Under the pieces are notes generated by a model. The model worked only from the letters and a program-made list of their open reading frames with translations. It searched no databases and was not told where the DNA came from. 64,000 nt of DNA from Pseudomonas typographi. GTDB lineage: Bacteria > Pseudomonadota > Gammaproteobacteria > Pseudomonadales > Pseudomonadaceae. Positions 48,383 through 57,795 of the stretch are shown piece after piece. A program made the position numbers and the translations under genes. The stretch is from the NCBI RefSeq assembly GCF_014694385.1, contig NZ_JAAOCA010000008.1, positions 62,001-126,000 of the forward strand. The letters are read 5' to 3'. Each line of letters opens with the position of its first letter. Position 1 is the first letter of the stretch.

Positions 48383-48727
48383 ATGCAAAAGCCTGGTTGG
48401 ATATTGCCATGGGGTGCCCTGCTGGCGGGCGCGATAGCCACCGCACCGTTGTTTGCCCAGGCAGACGACATAAAGCCCAGCGACTGCAAAAGCGACCAAG
48501 TGTGGATAAAATTCCTGGACAACGCGAAGTGCTACGGCAAGGGCGACAAGGTACCCGACTCCAATTCCCGTGGTGAAGTGGCCTTACGCGATTGGAAAGC
48601 GAAGCAACTGCCGCCCCCGGAGGATAACGCCCAGTGGGTGGCCTCAGGCGACCACTACTTGATGATCAACCGCGAGAACGCCACCCTCATCGAAATCCGC
48701 GACAAGCAGGGCCAAGAAGTTAAATAA
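48383..48727 (+). CDS. RcnB-like secreted protein
   Basis: A 114-residue periplasmic protein. ATG 48383 is preferred over 48377 because GGAG at 48372-48375 is then 7 bases away. Signal peptide about residues 1-27, cleaved after FAQA. The C-terminal LRDWKAKQLPPPEDNAQWVASGD and LMINRENATLIEIR match the RcnB/CigR-type domain. RcnB affects nickel/cobalt balance in E. coli; most family members are uncharacterised. Two cysteines (DCKSDQ, AKCYGK) could pair. Confidence 0.7.
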   Translation: MQKPGWILPWGALLAGAIATAPLFAQADDIKPSDCKSDQVWIKFLDNAKCYGKGDKVPDSNSRGEVALRDWKAKQLPPPEDNAQWVASGDHYLMINRENATLIEIRDKQGQEVK

Positions 48728-48863
48728 AGTGCCCACACCGGCTCGATAGCGGCATTGCCGAGCCGGCCGGCCAACGCCAGCCAAAACACTGCTACAACGG
48801 TTCATGGGCCGTTCACTGTTGCACCTGAAAACATGCCTACATCCAGGCGGTGTTGCGGCCGCC

Positions 48864-49922
48864 CTACTGAGCGCTGGGGCGTATGTGCCCGTATTTCTCC
48901 AACCGCGCCCTGACGATATTACGGCTGATCCCCAGCAGGCGGCCGGTCTGCAACTGGTTGCCGTCGCAGTACGAATAGGCCGTTCGGTATAACGCCGCCT
49001 CGATAAAATCGTGAAGGTCCGGCAGGTTTTGTTCGTACAGCGCGAGCAATGCGGCGTCGAGGCTATGCAGGGCGCTGCCCGCGCCAGGGGCCGCCAGTTC
49101 GTGCCGCGCGGGGGCCGAGGGCAGCTCAACCAAATGCAAATCCACCGGCTGCACTCGCTGGTCACGGCAGACCAGTAGTGCATGGTGGATAGCGTTCTCC
49201 AATTCACGAATGTTGCCCGGCCACTGATGGGCGATAAGCGTGCGCTCGGCTTCGGCGCTCAGTAGCGCGTGCTGGTAGCCCTGGCGCCGGCAGTGCTCCT
49301 CCAGGAAGAACCGTGCCAACGGCAGGATGTCACCTGGTCGATCGCGCAACGGTGGTAGGCGAATGGTCGCCACGTGCAGGCGGTAGAACAAGTCTTCACG
49401 AAAGTTGCCGGCCACTACTGCGTCAGCAAGGTTCACGTTGGTGGCGGCGACCAGCCGAACATCGATGGCGGTGGGCTGCCGCGCACCCAGGCGAACCACC
49501 TCGCGCTCCTGCAGCACCCGTAACAGCTTGACCTGCAAATTCAGCGGCAGGTCACCGATTTCATCAAGGAACAGCGTTCCGCCATTGGCCGCTTCGAACC
49601 ACCCCTGCTTACTGGCAAAAGCCCCGGTGAAAGCACCCTTCTCATGGCCGAACAACTCGCTCTCAACCAAGGTTTCCGGCAGTGCCCCGCAATTGACCGC
49701 CACGAACGGCGCCTTGCCGCGCCGGCTCAGGGCGTGGATATGCCGTGCGACCAGCTCCTTGCCGGTTCCCGTCTCGCCCATGATCAAGGCATTGGCCTCA
49801 CTGGGGGCCAGCCGCTCGATGCGGTTGAGCAGCTCGCGTGAACGAGGGTCTTCGAATACCAACGCCGAAGCACGCAGTGACTTGTTCAGGTCACGGGCGT
49901 TGGGGTGGGAAAGCAACGACAT
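48864..49922 (-). CDS. SfnR-like sigma-54-dependent transcription activator
   Basis: A 352-residue bacterial enhancer-binding protein. Walker A GETGTGKE (residues 49-56), the sigma-54 contact loop GAFTGA (96-101), Walker B TLFLDEIGDLP, and a second-region arginine finger context FREDLFYRLHV. It has a Fis-type C-terminal helix-turn-helix (NQLQTGRLLGISRNIVRARLEKYG). There is no N-terminal sensory domain beyond about 25 residues, as in SfnR, the regulator of dimethyl sulfone use in P. putida; such activators are often controlled by expression level. Divergent from the organosulfur locus carrying several -24/-12 promoters. Ligand or upstream signal unknown; sulfur starvation is the inference. Confidence 0.9.
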   Translation of the reverse strand: MSLLSHPNARDLNKSLRASALVFEDPRSRELLNRIERLAPSEANALIMGETGTGKELVARHIHALSRRGKAPFVAVNCGALPETLVESELFGHEKGAFTGAFASKQGWFEAANGGTLFLDEIGDLPLNLQVKLLRVLQEREVVRLGARQPTAIDVRLVAATNVNLADAVVAGNFREDLFYRLHVATIRLPPLRDRPGDILPLARFFLEEHCRRQGYQHALLSAEAERTLIAHQWPGNIRELENAIHHALLVCRDQRVQPVDLHLVELPSAPARHELAAPGAGSALHSLDAALLALYEQNLPDLHDFIEAALYRTAYSYCDGNQLQTGRLLGISRNIVRARLEKYGHIRPSAQ

Positions 49923-50052
49923 GGCGGCGGTCCTCGATATCAGTGCGCTGATCCTGCCCTATTCAGCGTGTTAACAAAAAATTATGAATAGTAATTTGTT
50001 TATTCGATTTTAATTTTTCAGTGCCGGGGCCGGGTGCTTTGCTGCGCCAGCA

Positions 50053-50082
50053 CCACGGCAGCAGCAATCGCTGCTGCCGTGG
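50053..50082. promoter_or_regulatory. Perfect 13-bp-arm palindrome, possible upstream activator site
   Basis: CCACGGCAGCAGC is followed by a four-base AATC and its exact complement. It is 70-100 bases ahead of the -24 element at 50153, a normal enhancer distance. A smaller palindrome TGCTG-CGC-CAGCA sits directly before it (50040-50052). Could alternatively form an RNA hairpin, though no T-run follows. Confidence 0.5.
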
Positions 50083-50151
50083 CAGGCACCCGGCGCCGCC
50101 GGCCCCAACAAAAAGCCTTTAATTACAATTAGTTATAATATTTCTTCAAAA

Positions 50152-50167
50152 CGGTACGGTTGTTGCC
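50152..50167 (+). promoter_or_regulatory. Sigma-54 (-24/-12) promoter of the first TonB receptor gene
   Basis: The sequence cGGTACGGTTGTTGCc gives GG at 50153-50154 and GC at 50165-50166 with exactly ten bases between. It matches TGGCACG-N4-TTGC at all but two positions. The receptor gene starts about 95 bases past the expected start point. Confidence 0.7.
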
Positions 50168-50273
50168 ATCCACCTTGGCGCATTTCCAGCGAAATGCCAC
50201 CGATGCGCAGCGCATCGCTCACCATTCGCTTGCGCCCCCCATTTGGGGCGCGTGATGTTCACCAGGGGGAAAC

Positions 50274-52514
50274 ATGTACACACACACCGCATTGGCCACC
50301 GCGGTAGCCTTGGCGCTGGGTAGCTGGAGCAGCCTCGCGGCGGCCGACACCCAGGCCGGCCAAGCGCAGAGCAGCGACGCCCAGGCCGACGGGCCCGCCA
50401 CCGGCGATTACCTGCCCAAGGTCACGGTAACCGCGCAAAAGCGCGAGGAAACCGCACAGGAGATACCGTCGGCCATCTCGGTGCTCAGCGGCGATAAGGT
50501 CCGCGACGACGCCTTGCAATCCGCCAACGAAATAACGCGGTACATTCCCAACGCCTCGGCCGGCACCACCGAAGCCCATGGCCGGCCGCGCTGGTGGATC
50601 CGCGGGCTGGGCACGGGCGACCAAGGCGCCAACACCGTCAGCCCGGTGGGCATCTATGTTGATGACGTGTACATCGCCAACATCAGCGCCACTGCTTTCC
50701 CGCTGTTCGACCTGGAACGGGTCGAGGTGCTACGGGGCCCGCAAGGCACGCTCTGGGGCAAGAACACCACCGGTGGTGCGATCAACTTCATTTCACGCAA
50801 ACCGACCTTCGACCCCTCGGGCTATTTCAAGATTGGCGCGGGTAACTACAACGACCGTGTAGTCGAAGGGGCCGCCAGTGATGCGTTAGTCGACGACCGC
50901 CTGGCCGCCCGAGTGTCGTTCCACCACGAGGCGCGCGACGGTTACAACGAAAACATAGCCGACAACGACGACCGCGGCGGCCTGGAAGACGACGCCGTGC
51001 GCCTGCAGTTTTTGGCGAACATCAACGATAACTTACAGGCCAACCTCAACCTGCATGCACGCAGTTATCACGACACCGCCGGCTACAGCACGGTCAGTTA
51101 CGGCCTGCAACCGAACGGTAACAACCAATTCGGTTACCACATCGACCCGAAACAAGGCAAAGTCAACTTCAACTCCAAATACGAAAGCGACGTCGACCAG
51201 GCCGGTACCAGCCTGAACCTGGATTGGCAATTGGGCGACCTGACCCTCACCTCCATTACCGCGTTCGAACACTTCACCCGCGACGGCTTCAGCGACGGCG
51301 ACAACACACCGCAAGAATTGCAACGCAGCTACTCCTATGCCGATAGCCGCCAATGGTCGCAGGAAATACGCCTCGCTTCGGCAAAGGCCGACCGGCTGAG
51401 TTGGGTAGTGGGGTTCCACTACTTTAACGAAGACCTGCATTCCACGGGGGTGAACGCAGCACTGGCCAACCCCTACATCACACCGTATTACAACAACCTG
51501 AGCTATGACCAACGTACCGAAAGCTATGCGCTGTTCGGCAGCAGTACGTTTCACTTCACTGACGCCTTCAGCGTGACCGCCGGGCTGCGCTGGACCCGGG
51601 AAACCAAGGACATCGACCTGAGCCGCCTGCAAAACAGCGGCGCGGCAAACTTCACCGGTTCCGACTGGTGGAAGACCAGCAGCGTAGGCTCAGCATTGGC
51701 GGTCAATGCCGTGCAGGATGAACGCAATACCTGGAGCGACTGGACCTACGACCTCACCCCGGAATACCGGCTCTCGGATAACGCCCGGGTGTACTTTCGC
51801 TACGCCTACGGTTTCCGCTCCGGCGGCTATAACACCGGCGCCACCAACCAGGCCACGGTTGCCACGGTGGACCCGGAGTTTCTCACCGCCTACGAGTTGG
51901 GCCTGAAGTCCGAATGGTTCGACGGCAGGCTCAACGCCAACGCCGCCGTGTTCTATTACGACTACAAAGACATCCAGCTCAACATCGTCAGCGCGGTAGA
52001 CAACCAGACCGTGTCGCGGCTGGCCAACGGCGCCAAAGGCGAGGTCTACGGCGGCGAATTCGAAATCGAAGCGATCCCGGTACAGAACCTGCACCTGACC
52101 GCCTCGCTAGGGTTGCTGCACACCGAGTTCACCGATTACACCTCGGGCAGCAACGATTACTCCGGCAATAAGTTCGTCCGAGCACCCAGCGTTTCGGCGG
52201 TCATCGGCGCCGACTACCGCATCCCTCTCGCCGTCGGCGGCGCGCTGGTACTGGGCACGGACTGGGACACCCGTAGCCGGCAGTATTTCTTCTCCAACGA
52301 CCAGAGCGCCAGCATGCGCACGGGCGGGTACACCCTCGGCAACGCACGGGTGACCTACGAGCTGCCGGGCGACGCCACCCATGTGACGCTGTACGCGAAC
52401 AACGTCACCGATAAGGAATATCGCAGCCACACCCTGCCAGGCGGCTACCAGACCGCCGGGGTGATGTACGGCGACCCTCGCACCTTCGGCGTGTCAGTGA
52501 CTACCGACTTCTAA
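50274..52514 (+). CDS. TonB-dependent outer-membrane receptor, first of two
   Basis: A 746-residue receptor. Signal peptide about residues 1-25 (MYTHTALATAVALALGSWSS, then LAAADT). Plug domain: VTVTAQKREETAQEIPSA TonB-box region, WIRGLGTGDQG, and LFDLERVEVLRGPQGTLWGKNTTGGAINFISRKP. A 22-strand barrel ends in VTTDF with terminal Phe. It would import a substrate across the outer membrane with TonB energy. In this locus, co-transcribed with an SsuA-like binding protein and led by a sigma-54 promoter, uptake of a sulfur compound rather than iron is inferred. Confidence 0.9.
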   Translation: MYTHTALATAVALALGSWSSLAAADTQAGQAQSSDAQADGPATGDYLPKVTVTAQKREETAQEIPSAISVLSGDKVRDDALQSANEITRYIPNASAGTTEAHGRPRWWIRGLGTGDQGANTVSPVGIYVDDVYIANISATAFPLFDLERVEVLRGPQGTLWGKNTTGGAINFISRKPTFDPSGYFKIGAGNYNDRVVEGAASDALVDDRLAARVSFHHEARDGYNENIADNDDRGGLEDDAVRLQFLANINDNLQANLNLHARSYHDTAGYSTVSYGLQPNGNNQFGYHIDPKQGKVNFNSKYESDVDQAGTSLNLDWQLGDLTLTSITAFEHFTRDGFSDGDNTPQELQRSYSYADSRQWSQEIRLASAKADRLSWVVGFHYFNEDLHSTGVNAALANPYITPYYNNLSYDQRTESYALFGSSTFHFTDAFSVTAGLRWTRETKDIDLSRLQNSGAANFTGSDWWKTSSVGSALAVNAVQDERNTWSDWTYDLTPEYRLSDNARVYFRYAYGFRSGGYNTGATNQATVATVDPEFLTAYELGLKSEWFDGRLNANAAVFYYDYKDIQLNIVSAVDNQTVSRLANGAKGEVYGGEFEIEAIPVQNLHLTASLGLLHTEFTDYTSGSNDYSGNKFVRAPSVSAVIGADYRIPLAVGGALVLGTDWDTRSRQYFFSNDQSASMRTGGYTLGNARVTYELPGDATHVTLYANNVTDKEYRSHTLPGGYQTAGVMYGDPRTFGVSVTTDF

Positions 52515-52532
52515 AATGCCCTGGAGAACAGT

Positions 52533-53597
52533 ATGGCTTTAATACCCTTTTGGCGCCCGTGCCGCGCGTTGCTCGCCGCCCTGCTTGGGCTGGCCGGCAT
52601 GGCCCAGGCCGCCGAGCAGCCCACCACGGTGCGCATTGCCACGGTCGCCTACACCAACGCGGGCCAGGTCACCTTCAACGGCCCGGCGTATATCATGGAC
52701 CGCGACAAGTGGCTGGAGCAGCAACTGGGCGAACGTGGTATCCGCCTGGAATGGGTGCCAGCAGCCACCGCCTCGGTGGGCACGTTCGTCAACGAACAGT
52801 TCGCCAACCAGCGCATCGACTTCGCCTTTTACGGCGACTTGCCGTCGATCATCGCTAACGCCTCTGGCGTTTCCACACGGCTGATCGCGCCGGGCGGCGT
52901 GGGTAACAATGTTTACCTGGTAGTGCCGCCCAACTCACCTGCCCAGAGCCTGGCCGACCTCAAGGGCAAACGCATCGCCCTGCACCGCGGCCGGCCGTGG
53001 GAGTTGTCCTTCGCCAAGCTGGTGGCCGCCAGTGGCTTGTCGTTCAGTGATTTCCATATCCTGAACCTCAACCCGCAGGCCGGCGCGGCCGCGCTCAGTG
53101 CGGGCCGGGTCGACGCATTCTTTACCCTCAGCGATGCCTACCTGCTCGAAGACAAACAAGTTGGCAAAATCATCTGGTCGAGCAAGCAGGCGCCAGCCGA
53201 CTGGAAAATGCGCGCCGAGCTGTGGGGCAGCGACGGCTTCGTCAGGCACTACCCCGAACTGACGCAGTTAGTAGTCGATGCTTACCTCAAGGCCGCCGCT
53301 TGGGCAGCACAAGACGCCAACCAGGCCACCTACCTGCAATGGCAAACCCAATCTGGCCAGCCATTGAGCGTGCTGCAGCGTGAGGTACAGGGAGAAAGTT
53401 GGGCGGCGCATTTCAGCCCGCTGTTCGACACCGCGCTCAAGCAGCACTATGCCGACGGCATCGCCTATAGCCTGAAGGCAGGCCTGATTCGCCAGCCCGT
53501 AGACGTGAATGCATTGCTGGCGCCCGAGTTCGTTGAACACGGGTTGAAAAACCTGGGCTTAGAGGCTGTTTGGCAACCGCCAGCGCAACCTAGATAG
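52533..53597 (+). CDS. SsuA/NMT1-type periplasmic substrate-binding protein
   Basis: A 354-residue exported protein with a signal peptide of about 26 residues ending AQA. Motifs: RIATVAYTNAGQVTFNGPAYIM, FVNEQFANQRIDFAFYGDLPS, LADLKGKRIALHRGRPWE and ALSAGRVDAFFTLSDAYL. These fit the sulfonate/taurine/thiamine-precursor binding fold (SsuA, TauA). No permease or ATPase gene is in the window, so it needs partners encoded elsewhere or works with the TonB receptor 18 bases upstream. Followed by a terminator. Confidence 0.85.
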   Translation: MALIPFWRPCRALLAALLGLAGMAQAAEQPTTVRIATVAYTNAGQVTFNGPAYIMDRDKWLEQQLGERGIRLEWVPAATASVGTFVNEQFANQRIDFAFYGDLPSIIANASGVSTRLIAPGGVGNNVYLVVPPNSPAQSLADLKGKRIALHRGRPWELSFAKLVAASGLSFSDFHILNLNPQAGAAALSAGRVDAFFTLSDAYLLEDKQVGKIIWSSKQAPADWKMRAELWGSDGFVRHYPELTQLVVDAYLKAAAWAAQDANQATYLQWQTQSGQPLSVLQREVQGESWAAHFSPLFDTALKQHYADGIAYSLKAGLIRQPVDVNALLAPEFVEHGLKNLGLEAVWQPPAQPR

Positions 53598-53610
53598 CGC
53601 CTGCCCATAC

Positions 53611-53639
53611 AAACACCCGCACGCGGGTGTTTGTTTTTT
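53611..53639 (+). terminator. Terminator after the substrate-binding protein gene
   Basis: AAACACCCGC pairs with GCGGGTGTTT around an AC loop, followed by a T-run (TTGTTTTTT). It ends the first transcription unit of the locus. Confidence 0.9.
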
Positions 53640-53803
53640 CTGCGCACTTATTTCGGCCATAAAGTTATGCACTTTTATTAAGACGGCGTATCGATACTTG
53701 CCATTGCTTCCCTGGCAGCAGCACAAACGCAACCCAGTGTCGCCACATCAGCAATATCCCTTAAAAGAGGCGGCCAGCACCTTTATTTTGGCCACTTAAG
53801 TAT

Positions 53804-53819
53804 TGGTACAGTCGTTGCT
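53804..53819 (+). promoter_or_regulatory. Sigma-54 promoter of the second TonB receptor operon
   Basis: tGGTACAGTCGTTGCt has GG at 53805-53806 and GC at 53817-53818, separated by ten bases, with a perfect TTGCT -12 block. The receptor start codon is about 30 bases past the expected start point. Confidence 0.7.
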
Positions 53820-53859
53820 TTAGCACTTTAGGCGCAACTTACTACTTGAGAAAAACGAA

Positions 53860-56145
53860 ATGAAACTGCCCAACGGGCTACACCTGGCACCGCTTGCCAT
53901 CGCAATATCCAGCGCACTTTTACTGCACCCCAACATTGCCCTGGCCGACACGTCCAATATAGGCACCACCCTCGACACCGTGGTGGTGAATGGCCAAGAC
54001 CCTAACAGCGCCAGCGTTGGCGATACCCACAAGGAAAAGGCGCCTGCCTCTAAGGCAACCCTGACCAAGGCGCAATTGGAAAAGTTCGCCGCGCTCGACA
54101 GCCCTGTGAGCGGCGCACTGAAGTATATGCCCGGGGTCCACGCCAGCGGCGGCGATAATAGCGGGGTGACCGAAGGCGGTTTGAACATCCGTGGTTTTTC
54201 CCAAGACCAGATCGGTTTCACCCGCGATGGCGTACCGCTGAATGACCCGCAGTTCCTGACGCCTCATGCTGACTTTTTTGGCGACCCGGAAAACTACCAG
54301 TCGGTGCAGGTGTTTTACGGCGGTGCTTCGATCAACGCACCCACCCTCACGGCCAGCGGCGGCAGCGTACAAATCCAGTCCGTGGCGCCCACTCGCGAAG
54401 CGGGCGTGTTGCTCAAGCAGAACGTCGGCAGCAACAACCTGCTGCGTACCTTCGCCCGGGTCAACACCGGCGAATACAACGGCCTCTCAGCCTGGTTCTC
54501 GACCTCACGCACCACCGCCGACTTATGGGATGACAGCGACGGTGAACTGTCGTCGAACCGCTACGAAGGCAACCTGCAGTACGAATGGGGCAACGGCAAC
54601 CGCCTCAATGCGATTTTTTCCAGTTTTCTGATGCGCAGCAACAGCTACAAATACCCCACACTGGCCGAGTACCGCGCCGGCCATTATGACAGCGGCTACC
54701 CCCAAGCCAGCTACCCCACCGCCGGCGGTACCGCCGGGGTGGCCGACAGCACCACCCCTGGCAGCAGCGCGGCCGCTTCGCGGGCAGACTTCAAGATCCA
54801 GACCTACGCCCTCAACGGCCTGTTCAACCTCAGTGATAACGTCCAGTTAAAGGTCAACCCCTACTTCGTGCGCGTGGCCGATGGCACCGCAGCGGCGTCG
54901 GTAGTGTCGGTGTCCGAAGCCAGTACCGGCAGCGACCTCAACGGCGACGGCGACACCCTCGACCCGAGCGTCACCGGTGCCCTGAGCGTGTACCCCACGC
55001 AGTACCGGATCGGCGGCTCCAATACCCTGGACATCACCCTGAATGACGCCCACACCTTGCAGTTGGGGCTGTGGACCGATTACACCCACGCCGATAACCA
55101 GATGCCGGTGATCCAGATCAAGGGCAACGGCAAGCCCGCCAGCATCGATGGCAGCCACCCCCTACGCGATGGCAACGGCAATACTGTTTACTTCACCAAC
55201 CAAAGGAACCAGATCACGACGCAAAAGCTGTGGCTGCAGGACACCTGGGACATCCGCCCGGACCTCACCCTCACCGCGGGGCTGGCATGGCAACATACCC
55301 GCCTTGAAGGTGACGATCGCCTCAGCGGCTTTGGCGACAGCGCTGACTACCACCACGTGCTGCCCAGCCTGAGCTTGGCCTACCAGCTCAATGCACAGCA
55401 ACAGCTGTACTACAACACCACCTCCAACATGCGGGTACCGGCGGTGGCATCGGTGTACGGGCGCAGCGACGGTAGTGCCAAGCAAAAACCCGAGCAAACC
55501 TGGAACCAAGAAATCGGCTGGCGCTACACCACCGACGCGCTGCTGCTTAACGCCGCCCTGTTCTACGACCGCTTCAAGAACCGCCAAGCGGCGTATGAAG
55601 CGGTCAGCGGGGTAACGTCTTATCTCAACGCCGGCGATGTAACCAGCCGCGGCCTTGAGCTCGCGCTCAATGGCCTGTTGCCTGGGCACTTCAATTATTT
55701 CGGTTCCTGGACCTGGCTGCGCGCGACCCAGCGCGACGACTACAGCGCCGCGGGCGCCAGCCAGAACACCGCTGGCAAGCAACTGTACGACTCCCCGCGC
55801 CAACTGTTCACCGCCGGCCTCGGCTACGACGACCAGGTGTTCTATGCCAACTTCCTGGGCCGCTATACCGGCAGTTTCTATGGTGATTTGGCCAACAACG
55901 AGCGCATTGGCGGCTATACGGTGTTCGACCTGAACCTGGGCTACCGCTTCAAGCATTGGGGCGGGGCGCTGAAGCAGACCACCGTATCGCTCAACCTGAA
56001 CAACGCCTTCGACAAGCAGTACCTCGCCGGCGTGAACTCCGGCGCGGTATCGGCCAACCCCGATGACAGCGCGTTCTACAGCGCGCCCAAATATTACCGC
56101 GGCGCCCCACGCTCGTTGGTGGCCGGCATTGCCGTCGAATTCTGA
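53860..56145 (+). CDS. TonB-dependent outer-membrane receptor, second
   Basis: A 761-residue receptor with a signal peptide of about 28 residues ending ALA-DTSN. The plug opens LDTVVVNGQDPNSASV and holds NIRGFSQDQIGFTRDGVPLNDPQ and GGASINAPTLTASGGSV; the barrel ends VAGIAVEF. It differs from the first receptor in plug sequence, so the two are not recent duplicates. First gene of an operon with GMC oxidoreductase, aldehyde dehydrogenase and MFS transporter. Substrate unknown. Confidence 0.9.
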   Translation: MKLPNGLHLAPLAIAISSALLLHPNIALADTSNIGTTLDTVVVNGQDPNSASVGDTHKEKAPASKATLTKAQLEKFAALDSPVSGALKYMPGVHASGGDNSGVTEGGLNIRGFSQDQIGFTRDGVPLNDPQFLTPHADFFGDPENYQSVQVFYGGASINAPTLTASGGSVQIQSVAPTREAGVLLKQNVGSNNLLRTFARVNTGEYNGLSAWFSTSRTTADLWDDSDGELSSNRYEGNLQYEWGNGNRLNAIFSSFLMRSNSYKYPTLAEYRAGHYDSGYPQASYPTAGGTAGVADSTTPGSSAAASRADFKIQTYALNGLFNLSDNVQLKVNPYFVRVADGTAAASVVSVSEASTGSDLNGDGDTLDPSVTGALSVYPTQYRIGGSNTLDITLNDAHTLQLGLWTDYTHADNQMPVIQIKGNGKPASIDGSHPLRDGNGNTVYFTNQRNQITTQKLWLQDTWDIRPDLTLTAGLAWQHTRLEGDDRLSGFGDSADYHHVLPSLSLAYQLNAQQQLYYNTTSNMRVPAVASVYGRSDGSAKQKPEQTWNQEIGWRYTTDALLLNAALFYDRFKNRQAAYEAVSGVTSYLNAGDVTSRGLELALNGLLPGHFNYFGSWTWLRATQRDDYSAAGASQNTAGKQLYDSPRQLFTAGLGYDDQVFYANFLGRYTGSFYGDLANNERIGGYTVFDLNLGYRFKHWGGALKQTTVSLNLNNAFDKQYLAGVNSGAVSANPDDSAFYSAPKYYRGAPRSLVAGIAVEF

Positions 56146-56188
56146 CCCCTCACCCGCCATGCCGGCAGCCGTGCCGCCAGGAGCTTCC

Positions 56189-57784
56189 ATGCCCGATACA
56201 CCCTATGACTTTATTATCGTTGGCGGGGGCAGTGCCGGCTGTGTATTGGCCAACCGCCTCAGCGCCGCCCCGCAGCTGCGGGTGCTGCTCATCGAGGCGG
56301 GGCCCGATACACCGCCTGGCGCCACGCCCGCGGAGATCCTTGATGGCCATGACCCGTTTCGCCTGCGCCTGCAGATGCGCGAGCGTTACTTCTGGCCGGG
56401 GCTGAACGTACAGCACGGCGACCACTCGGACCCGGCACAGCGGCCTGTGCGCTTTCTAGAGCAGGCGCGCGTGCTCGGCGGCGGCTCGAGCGTCAACGTG
56501 CTGGTAGCCAACCGCGGCCTACCGCGCGACTACGACCAGTGGGCGGCCCTGGGTGCCGAAGGCTGGGCGTGGGAGCAGGTGCTGCCGTACTTTCGCAAGC
56601 TCGAACGCGACACCGATTACCGCGGGCCCCTGCACGGCCACGCCGGGCCCATACCCATTAGCCGCCCGCGCAGCGAGCATTGGAGCGCCTTTACCCAATC
56701 GGTGGTGGCCGCGTTGCAAGCTCAAGGCTTGCGCAATATCGGCGATCAGAACGGCGTGTTCGAGGATGGCTACTTCCCGCCGGCATTGAATGTGGAGCAC
56801 GGCCAGCGCGTGTCGAGCGCACGCGGTTACCTCGACGAAGCGACCCGCGCCCGGCCCAACCTGCAGATCTGGACCGACAGCCAGGTGCTCGGTTTGCTCC
56901 ATGAAGGTACGAAGGTCACCGGCGTACGCCTGCGCCGCGAGGGCCAGGTGCTCAGCGTGCGTGCGCGGCAAACCGTGCTGGCCGCCGGCGCCTTGCACTC
57001 ACCGGCACTGCTGCTGCGCAGCGGCATTGGCCCTGCGGCGCATCTGCACGACCTCGGCATCGAGGTGCTCGCAGACCGCCCCGGGGTGGGCCGCAACCTC
57101 TATGAACACACCTCTATCGGCACAGTGGCACGCTTGAGCGACAGTGCCCGCGAGGAGGCACGCAACCCCCACGGCGGGAGCGCCCATCAACTGGGGATTC
57201 GCCTGTCTTCCGGGGTGGACCCGGCCACGCCGTCCGACCTGTACCTGGCGGTGGGGGCCGATGCCGAGCGCGACGTCGCCAGTGCATTGGTGTGGATCAA
57301 CAAGCCAAGCTCCCGCGGCCACCTGCAGTTGCGAGACAGCGACCCCGACAGCCCCGTGCAGGTCGACTTCAAGTTGTTGTCAGATCCCCGCGACCTACAG
57401 CGGCTCCGTGCAGCGCTGGAGACCATCCAACACCTGTTCGCCCATCCGCGCCTGGCACGCCATCAGTTGCAACTGACGCTGACCCCATTCGCGGTCCCCC
57501 AGGGCGATGGCCCGGCGTTAACCGCGCTGCTCGCCGACGAGGCTGCCCTGGAAGGCTACCTGCGCACCCAGGTGGGGGGCGTTTGGCACCCCAGCGGCAG
57601 TTGCCGGATCGGCCGCGCCAGCGACCCGCTGGCGGTGGTCGACAGCGCGGGCCGCGTGCATGGCGTCAGTGGGCTGCGGGTGGTCGATGCCTCGATCATG
57701 CCGGTGATCCCCACCGCCAACACCAACCTGCCAACCCTGATGCTCGCCGAAAAAATCGCCGACGCCATCCTGGCCGACGCTTGA
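56189..57784 (+). CDS. GMC-family FAD-dependent alcohol oxidoreductase
   Basis: A 531-residue flavoenzyme of the choline-dehydrogenase-like group. N-terminal FAD motif [21 protein letters not shown] signature [17 protein letters not shown], and signature 2 [16 protein letters not shown]. The active-site His lies in [11 protein letters not shown] near the C-terminus. ATG 56189 has AGGAG 6 bases upstream, preferred over ATG 56159. It would oxidise an alcohol to an aldehyde, matching the aldehyde dehydrogenase encoded 12 bases downstream. Substrate unknown. Confidence 0.9.
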   Translation: MPDTPYDFIIVGGGSAGCVLANRLSAAPQLRVLLIEAGPDTPPGATPAEILDGHDPFRLRLQMRERYFWPGLNVQHGDHSDPAQRPVRFLEQARVLGGGSSVNVLVANRGLPRDYDQWAALGAEGWAWEQVLPYFRKLERDTDYRGPLHGHAGPIPISRPRSEHWSAFTQSVVAALQAQGLRNIGDQNGVFEDGYFPPALNVEHGQRVSSARGYLDEATRARPNLQIWTDSQVLGLLHEGTKVTGVRLRREGQVLSVRARQTVLAAGALHSPALLLRSGIGPAAHLHDLGIEVLADRPGVGRNLYEHTSIGTVARLSDSAREEARNPHGGSAHQLGIRLSSGVDPATPSDLYLAVGADAERDVASALVWINKPSSRGHLQLRDSDPDSPVQVDFKLLSDPRDLQRLRAALETIQHLFAHPRLARHQLQLTLTPFAVPQGDGPALTALLADEAALEGYLRTQVGGVWHPSGSCRIGRASDPLAVVDSAGRVHGVSGLRVVDASIMPVIPTANTNLPTLMLAEKIADAILADA

Positions 57785-57795
57785 GGAGCCTACCG

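Larger units (their letters stand above)
49923..50273. other. Divergent control region between the sigma-54 activator and TonB receptor genes
   Basis: These 351 bases contain an AT-rich segment next to the activator start with GAATA-N10-TATTC at 49986-50005, a strong GC palindrome at 50053-50082 and a -24/-12 promoter at 50152-50167. No open frame is supported. Confidence 0.6.

Noticed and set aside
57292..57795. Upstream extension of the aldehyde dehydrogenase frame, suggesting a fusion
   Set aside because: The extension overlaps the GMC gene in another frame; the true start has a GAGGAG site at 57783-57788.
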